Below, piece after piece: positions 11,558-16,394 of a DNA stretch of 16,394 bases. Within the stretch, counting starts at the first letter, position 1, and every line of letters begins with the position of its first letter. The stretch is from NCBI GenBank assembly GCA_035259145.1, contig DATFWQ010000370.1, forward strand, positions 1 to 16,394. Direction: 5' to 3'. Source of the DNA: CF-161 sp035259145 (GTDB lineage Bacteria; Chloroflexota; Dormibacteria; Dormibacterales; Dormibacteraceae). Position numbers and translations under genes: made by a program. The notes under the pieces were generated by a model. It was not told the origin of the DNA. It saw nothing but the letters and a program-made list of their open reading frames with translations, and searched no databases.

Positions 11558-14500
11558 CGTCCGGCGCCTCGTCGCGGTCCACGGCGAGAAGCGGGGACCG
11601 ACGGCGCGAGCGACGCCGCAGCAACGAGTAGACGATCGGGATGACCAGTAGGGTCAGGAAGGTCGAGCTGACCAGACCGCCCTCCACGACCAGGGCCAGC
11701 GGCTGGCCGATGAGGCCTCCACCGCCGGCGGTGCTGATGCCGGCCGCGATCGGCACCAGCGCCATGATGGTGGCCAGGGCGGTCATCATGATCGGCCTGA
11801 TCCGAATGCTGCCGGCCTGCAGCAACGCCTCGGCGAGCGGCCGGTCGGCCCGGTTCCTCTCCACGAAGTCGATCAGCAAGATCGCGTTGGAGACCACGAT
11901 GCCGAACACCATCAACACGCCTAGGAGCGCGGGCAGGCCCAACGCCTGATGGAAGATCAGGAGGGCCAGGAAGCTGCCGATCAGCGCCAGCGGCATGGTC
12001 AGCAGGATCACGAACGGGGTCACCACTGACCTAAAGAAGGTCACCAGGATCAGGAAAACGATGGCCACAGCCACTCCGATCGCGACCAGCATCTGGCTGA
12101 AAGCGTTGGCCAGGTCGGAGTTGGCGGCGCCCGAGCCCAGGGTAACGCCGCTCGGCAGCGAGAGCTTGTTGAGATCCGCTGTGGCGCGGCTGGTCGCACC
12201 CTGGGTGTCGCTTGTGGTGATGTCTGCACTCACCGTCACCTGTTGAACCCCGTCGACGCGGGTGACCGAAGTGGGTGCGAGGTTGTTCGTGATGGTCGCC
12301 ACGTCTTTGAGCGTGGTGCCTGGGCCCATGGGCAAATTTGGAAGCTTGTCGGCTGAGACAGAGCGCGGATCGACCTGCAGCATCACATGCGGGCCGCCCG
12401 GGCCTAGTGCGCCGACGTCGCGAGAGGACAGAGCACCCGAGACAGCAAACGCAACCGCCTGGGGGGTGAGGCCGCGAGCCGCCGCCTTGGCGGGGTCGAC
12501 CGAGACCAGCAGTTCGGGCTTTTCTGCGGCGAGGTCAGACTTTACGTGCGCCAGCTCTTGATCGCGCGCCAGTCGGGCGACGACCATGTCGGATGCTTGC
12601 CGAAGGGCGGCCGGGTCACGACCGCTGAGGGTCGCCGAGAATCCGCTCGACGGGGGCCCAGCCGTCTCGACGCTGATCTGGGAATTACCGGCGCCGTACA
12701 GGCTGTCAAGGTCTGCTTGCAGGCGCTTGGCGACGTCTTTCGCCCCGCTCTTGCTTTTGAGCTCGATTGCGAGGCGAGCCTCGTTGGTGTTGAAACCGGC
12801 CGTGTAGGCGCCGTAATCGGAGCTCGCGACCGTCACCTGTGTGATCTTCACCGCGGGGTCGGCCTTTGCTTTGGCTTCGAACGCCTTCAGGCGCTCGCTG
12901 GTCTGCTCGGCCGACGTGCCGGCCGGCAGCGTGACGGTGCCCGCAACCTGGGTCGACCCGCCAAAGTCGAAGAAGTTCTTGGGCACGAATGCCAGCGTGG
13001 CTGAGGCTCCGATCAGCAGCGCCAGCGCCGTTCCGAGGACTCCCACCTTCCGCCAGCTCCGGGCGAGCACCCAGGCCAGGACCGGCCGGTACGCGCGGGC
13101 CAACCCCCCGGGCACCTGGGCATCATAGGCGGCGGCGAGGCGCCGCGAGCGTCGCTGTAGCAGAAAGCTGACCAGCACAGGGATGAGCGTGAGGGCCACC
13201 AGCAGTGAGGCCAGCAGTGAGATGGTCACCGTCACCGAGAAGGGCAGGAAGAAGCGGCTGATGATGCCTCCCACCACACCGATTGGCAAGAAGACCCCGA
13301 CTGTGGTCAGGGTGCTCGCGATCACCGGCCTTGCCACTTCCGTGGCGCCCTTGTAGGCGGCGTCTATGGGTGCGGAGCCTTGCTGGAGGTGGCGGTAGCT
13401 GTTCTCGAGCACGACGATGGCGTCGTCAACGATCCGGCCGACGGCGATGGTCAGGCCGGCCAGGGTCAGGGCGTTGAGCGAGAAGCCCCAGAGGTTTGTG
13501 CCCAGCAGGGCCACGAGCACGCTCGTGGGCAGCGAGACGGCGGTCACCAACGTCGCTCGGAGACTTCGCAGGAAGAGGAAGATCACAAGGACGGCCAGAA
13601 AGGCTCCCAGGACGCCTTCCAACACCAGGTCGTTGAGCGACGCCCGGATCTCGCGGGCGGCGTCGGTCACAAGCTGAAAGTTGTCGGCTCTGTCGAGGTG
13701 GAGCCTGGCGACCCGGCTCTTGATGTCATTCGAGAGCGTGACCGCGTTCCCGCTGGTTGTCCGAATCACCTGGATGGAGAGGGACGGCACTCCGTCGGTC
13801 CGGGTTATGCCGTTGACGGGCGCCGGCCCCTCGCTGACGGTGGCGACATCGCCGAGGAGCACAGGCGCGCTGGGCGCGCGAACGCTTTGACCAGACTGGT
13901 CGGCCGGCTGGCCGGCGGCAGCCTGCGACGCCTGTGGCGAGATCCCGGGCTGCGGGGCCGGCGGGCCCACGATGAGCCGCTTGATGTCGTCCACCGACTT
14001 GACGCTGCCCAACACCTCGACGGGGACCGTGCGGTCCGCCTGCAGAGACTCACCGGCCGGCATGTCGACCTGCGCACTACCCAACGCCTGCTGGACCTGC
14101 TGCACGGAGACGCCGTGAGCGGTCATCTTGGCGCTGTCGAGCGTGATCGCAACCGCCGTCTGAGCGCCGCCAGACACCCTTATCTGCGCCGCGTCCTGAG
14201 CGCCGTTGAGGGCCGGAACGATTACGTCGTTTGCTTCCCTGGTCGCCCGTGCGAGGTCCCCGTCGGTGGCAGCTAGCGAATAGGTCATCGAGGGGATGGC
14301 ACTGAAGTCGAACGTCTGTACGATCGGCTTGCCGGCGTTGGAGGGAAGCTGGACCTGCGACAGCCTCCGGTTGAGATTGTCCAGGTCGTCCTTCAACGAG
14401 GAGTCGAGCGCGAACGAGACCTCGATCTGGGAAAAGCCCTGTGAGGAGTTGGTCGTGATGTGGGAGGCGTTAGGAAGGCCGGTCAGATTCTGGATCAGCG

Positions 14501-14699
14501 GCTGGGTAATGTCGCGATCGACCTGCTCCGGACCGGCACCCGGCTCGGTGACCAGCACGAACACCGAGGGGAACTCGACCGAGGGGAGAAGCTCCTGGTT
14601 GATCCTGAAGATGCTGAGCACGCCGGCCCCCATCAGGATCAGGCTGAACAGTACGACGACGGCCCGGTTGCCCAGGCACCAGCGGACCACTGCTTGCAT
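11550..14699 (-). CDS. RND-superfamily efflux permease (HAE1/AcrB-like, orphan)
   Basis: A 1049-residue inner-membrane proton antiporter with the standard RND plan: TM1 at 12-31, large extracytoplasmic loop, TM2-6 from about 355, a second extracytoplasmic loop and TM7-12. The TM4 acid pair is present in GRIVDDAIVVLEN (D425, D426). In TM10 the region reads VVSNAILLIDFVE, with Ser where AcrB has Lys940; this is usual for many non-proteobacterial members such as SwrC-like proteins. A Pro/Ala/Gln/Ser-rich insertion at about 247-278 interrupts the docking region. The tail RRRSRRRS is basic and cytoplasmic. The start is ATG at 14699 with AGGAG 7 nt upstream; the open frame begins at 14795 but the extra 32 residues are not family-like. 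No adaptor or outer-membrane factor gene is in the window. Substrate unknown; probably drugs, lipids or metabolites. Confidence 0.93.
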   Translation of the reverse strand: MQAVVRWCLGNRAVVVLFSLILMGAGVLSIFRINQELLPSVEFPSVFVLVTEPGAGPEQVDRDITQPLIQNLTGLPNASHITTNSSQGFSQIEVSFALDSSLKDDLDNLNRRLSQVQLPSNAGKPIVQTFDFSAIPSMTYSLAATDGDLARATREANDVIVPALNGAQDAAQIRVSGGAQTAVAITLDSAKMTAHGVSVQQVQQALGSAQVDMPAGESLQADRTVPVEVLGSVKSVDDIKRLIVGPPAPQPGISPQASQAAAGQPADQSGQSVRAPSAPVLLGDVATVSEGPAPVNGITRTDGVPSLSIQVIRTTSGNAVTLSNDIKSRVARLHLDRADNFQLVTDAAREIRASLNDLVLEGVLGAFLAVLVIFLFLRSLRATLVTAVSLPTSVLVALLGTNLWGFSLNALTLAGLTIAVGRIVDDAIVVLENSYRHLQQGSAPIDAAYKGATEVARPVIASTLTTVGVFLPIGVVGGIISRFFLPFSVTVTISLLASLLVALTLIPVLVSFLLQRRSRRLAAAYDAQVPGGLARAYRPVLAWVLARSWRKVGVLGTALALLIGASATLAFVPKNFFDFGGSTQVAGTVTLPAGTSAEQTSERLKAFEAKAKADPAVKITQVTVASSDYGAYTAGFNTNEARLAIELKSKSGAKDVAKRLQADLDSLYGAGNSQISVETAGPPSSGFSATLSGRDPAALRQASDMVVARLARDQELAHVKSDLAAEKPELLVSVDPAKAAARGLTPQAVAFAVSGALSSRDVGALGPGGPHVMLQVDPRSVSADKLPNLPMGPGTTLKDVATITNNLAPTSVTRVDGVQQVTVSADITTSDTQGATSRATADLNKLSLPSGVTLGSGAANSDLANAFSQMLVAIGVAVAIVFLILVTFFRSVVTPFVILLTMPLALIGSFLALLIFHQALGLPALLGVLMVFGIVVSNAILLIDFVERNRADRPLAEALLQAGSIRIRPIMMTALATIMALVPIAAGISTAGGGGLIGQPLALVVEGGLVSSTFLTLLVIPIVYSLLRRRSRRRSPLLAVDRDEAPDAA

Positions 14700-14829
14700 T
14701 CGGGGTCTCCTCGGGAGTGGCGGCCGGCCGCACAAACATGCCGGCGCGTTGCTTCTCCATGCTCGTAAACAAGATGATGGCTTTCCTAATACCAAGCACC
14801 GCCCGAGCCGTCGGTTGTGACGCTTGCAT

Positions 14830-15816
14830 CTAGGGGTGCGGCACCTCCAGGGTGCGGATGCGCTCGATCAGGCGCTCGATCTGGTCCAGCTGGTCAGAGT
14901 CGTTGGTGCCGAACCAGGGAACGCTTAAGGTGATGCGCTCTGCCAAGCCGCGCCAGCGCTCGATGCCGGCGTCAAGGTCGTCGCCGATGATCACGCCCAG
15001 GCGGTCGAGGTAGCCACGGTCAATCAGCTCGCGAGCCTCATCACGTCTCGCTGTGATGACCCTGTCCGCCAGTTCGCCGAGCCCGGCGTGGTCGAGTACC
15101 CTGCGGTAGCCGGGAACGGAGTACGCATACATCTGGGTAGCAGCGGCCGCACGAGTCGGCGCCACGAGCAGCTGAAGCAACACCGGCGGCGTCGCCCGGC
15201 CCGCTCTGCTCGCGCCCGCCGCGAGCGCCGGCCGCAGGACATCGCGCAGGTACTCCGGAGTTGAGAATGGGTGTGCGGCCAGACCGTCGCCGACCTCTCC
15301 CGCGACGCCGCACATGAAGGGATTGACGGCGGCGAGGTAGATGGGCGGGTCCGGCTCCAGGTCTTCGCCGCCTGGCTGGAAGGCCGGCCGGGCGATTTGA
15401 TAGAAGGCGCCATCGTAGCGGCCACGGCCGTCGCGGAAGGCGGTGAAGCAGCCGCGCACCGCGCGGACGTAGTCCAGCATTCGTGGGCCCGGGTGGTCAG
15501 CAGTCACCCCAAAGCGTGCGTTCAGCGTGGGTCCGACCTGGCTGCCCAGGCCAAGCACGAAGCGACCGCCGCTCCAGATTGCGAGGTCCCACGCGGCAGT
15601 CGCGGTGACTGTGGGTGAGCGGGCAAAGGCCACCGCGACGTTGGTTCCCACCTGGACTCGCCGGGTCGCCTGCACGGCCGCAGCGGCCAGGAGGTACGGT
15701 TCGCGCCTCACGTCAAGGATCCAGACCGCCTCGCATCCGGCCGCTTCCGCTTGTGCCGCCAGCCGGCCTGCGTCTTGTGGGTGCACGCCACCCGGCAACG
15801 TGATCCCGACCCGCAT
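14830..15816 (-). CDS. Luciferase-like F420-dependent oxidoreductase (MSMEG_2256-like)
   Basis: A 328-residue TIM-barrel protein of the bacterial luciferase-like monooxygenase family in its F420-using branch. It opens MRVGITLPGGVHPQDAGRLA; typical sections are AEAAGCEAVWILDVRREPYL, VQVGTNVAVAFARSP, GGRFVLGLGSQVGP, PPIYLAAVNPFM and EVGDGLAAHPF. Members transfer hydride from reduced F420 to organic substrates; F420 rather than FMN is inferred from subfamily resemblance. The start is ATG at 15816, which restores the usual MRVGI N-terminus; the frame is open to 15846 but that would overlap the upstream gene. It starts 13 nt after the upstream gene stop, so they share a transcript. The 130 bp between its stop and the RND start contain no clear promoter or hairpin that I could identify. 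Confidence 0.9.
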   Translation of the reverse strand: MRVGITLPGGVHPQDAGRLAAQAEAAGCEAVWILDVRREPYLLAAAAVQATRRVQVGTNVAVAFARSPTVTATAAWDLAIWSGGRFVLGLGSQVGPTLNARFGVTADHPGPRMLDYVRAVRGCFTAFRDGRGRYDGAFYQIARPAFQPGGEDLEPDPPIYLAAVNPFMCGVAGEVGDGLAAHPFSTPEYLRDVLRPALAAGASRAGRATPPVLLQLLVAPTRAAAATQMYAYSVPGYRRVLDHAGLGELADRVITARRDEARELIDRGYLDRLGVIIGDDLDAGIERWRGLAERITLSVPWFGTNDSDQLDQIERLIERIRTLEVPHP

Positions 15817-15829
15817 CCTGACCCAAAAC

Positions 15830-16394
15830 CTAGCGAATGGGCCCAAGCGAAAGAGCCGGCGATGCTTGAAGGATCCGGCCGATGCGCGTTACTTCCTCCT
15901 CGAGCCTCTCGCGTTGACCGGTGGTGAGCGGTACGAAGGGCTCGACACGCACGACGACCCGCTTGCCGCAGCGAAGGCGCCGCCACACACCGGCCACGAC
16001 ACCATCCACAAGGAGCACCGGCATCGGTCCGGCGAGAACGACCCGTGCCTGCCGCGCCGTCTTGACCCAGCTGCCGGCGTATGCCCGGGCGCGGCCGGGT
16101 GCAGGCGCCGGAATCAGGGCATCGCGCGGATGGCCTCCGACCAGGTAGCAGTCGAACTGCGGCAGCCGCAGCGAGTCACGCACGGCGATCTGGGGTGGGC
16201 CGGCGTCGGCCCCGAGCATCGATGTGCGGTAGCCCTCTACATCGACTTCGATGACGTCGTCGCCGAGCCGCCGCCATGCGGCGAGTGCGGCAGTCGGGCC
16301 CACCGCAAACCACTGAGCGAACTCCTGCAGGGTCGCCGGCCCGTATGCGGCGAGGTAGCGGCGGAGGACTTCGGCGAGCGCATCTCCTTGAACT
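15830..16394 (-). CDS. Winged-helix DNA-binding protein, AlkZ/YcaQ-like family (5' end outside the window)
   Basis: The frame is open to the right edge, so at least 187 C-terminal residues are visible and the start is missing. Readable sections are LRRYLAAYGPATLQEFAQWF, VEGYRTSML, LRLPQFDCYLVGGHPRDALI, SWVKTARQ, PMPVLLVDGVVAGVWRR and RVEPFVPLTTGQRERLEEEV. This matches the C-terminal half of the winged-helix family that includes the interstrand-crosslink glycosylase AlkZ/YcaQ and many uncharacterised actinobacterial proteins. The catalytic QxQ/QxD motif of AlkZ would lie in the missing N-terminal part, so glycosylase activity cannot be judged. It is followed closely by the F420-type oxidoreductase on the same strand. 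Confidence 0.85.
   Translation of the reverse strand, partial: VQGDALAEVLRRYLAAYGPATLQEFAQWFAVGPTAALAAWRRLGDDVIEVDVEGYRTSMLGADAGPPQIAVRDSLRLPQFDCYLVGGHPRDALIPAPAPGRARAYAGSWVKTARQARVVLAGPMPVLLVDGVVAGVWRRLRCGKRVVVRVEPFVPLTTGQRERLEEEVTRIGRILQASPALSLGPIR

Noticed and set aside
12546..13004. Long plus-strand open frames inside the RND gene, and similar ones inside the permease, oxidase and GS-like genes
   Set aside because: They are antisense shadows caused by high GC, without family resemblance or ribosome-binding sites.
14700..14795. N-terminal extension of the RND permease to 14795
   Set aside because: Residues are Arg/Pro/Cys-rich and unlike the family; ATG at 14699 has AGGAG at 7 nt.

Overview
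This is a high-GC window with strong G/C preference at third codon positions and tight gene packing. The gene content fits a free-living, probably soil bacterium of an actinobacterial, Chloroflexota or Dormibacterota type: an F420-type luciferase-like oxidoreductase, an AlkZ/YcaQ-like winged-helix protein, an RND permease without periplasmic or outer-membrane partners, and a Cgl0159-like barrel enzyme. No single gene fixes the phylum, so that placement is an inference.

Layout. Positions 1-406 hold the C-terminal end of an unrecognised gene whose coding signal changes frame near 141-146. Positions 407-1048 are non-coding, with a long hairpin, a tRNA-Gln-like element and a 41-bp tandem repeat. 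An NmrA-type NAD(P)-binding protein (1140-2078, +) follows, behind a recognisable promoter and palindrome. It converges on a minus-strand operon running from 7225 down to 2084: metallo-beta-lactamase-fold lactonase, FAD-linked sugar-lactone oxidase, APC permease, a previously uncalled 39-residue small protein, and a glutamine-synthetase-family ligase. Upstream of it, also on minus, is a two-domain thioredoxin-fold oxidoreductase (7311-7991) interrupted by one in-frame TGA.

Divergent from that gene, only 25 bp away, starts a plus-strand operon (8017-11545): compact four-carbon acid-sugar kinase, PdxA-family dehydrogenase, GntR/HutC regulator with a perfect palindromic operator, and a DeoC/LacD-like aldolase. 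It converges on an RND permease (11550-14699, -). A luciferase-like oxidoreductase (14830-15816, -) and a partial winged-helix protein (15830 to the right edge, -) complete the window.

How the genes may work together. Kinase plus PdxA-type dehydrogenase is the known D-threonate/D-erythronate route to dihydroxyacetone phosphate. A lactone-forming or lactone-using flavin oxidase and a lactonase in the divergent operon could supply an aldonic acid to it, the permease and glutamine-synthetase-like ligase could handle an amino or amine substrate, and GntR would respond to a pathway metabolite. This integrated pathway is inference.

The most notable observation is the thioredoxin-fold gene. Its TGA sits exactly at the first cysteine position of the second CxxC motif (U-R-Y-C), the frame stays open with good coding bias for 76 more codons, and a 6-bp stem with a 5-nt, G-containing loop lies 17 nt after the TGA. 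All this fits a selenoprotein that a standard gene caller splits in two. Other points are a probable ACG start with a well-placed Shine-Dalgarno for the flavin oxidase, and the uncalled small gene between permease and ligase.
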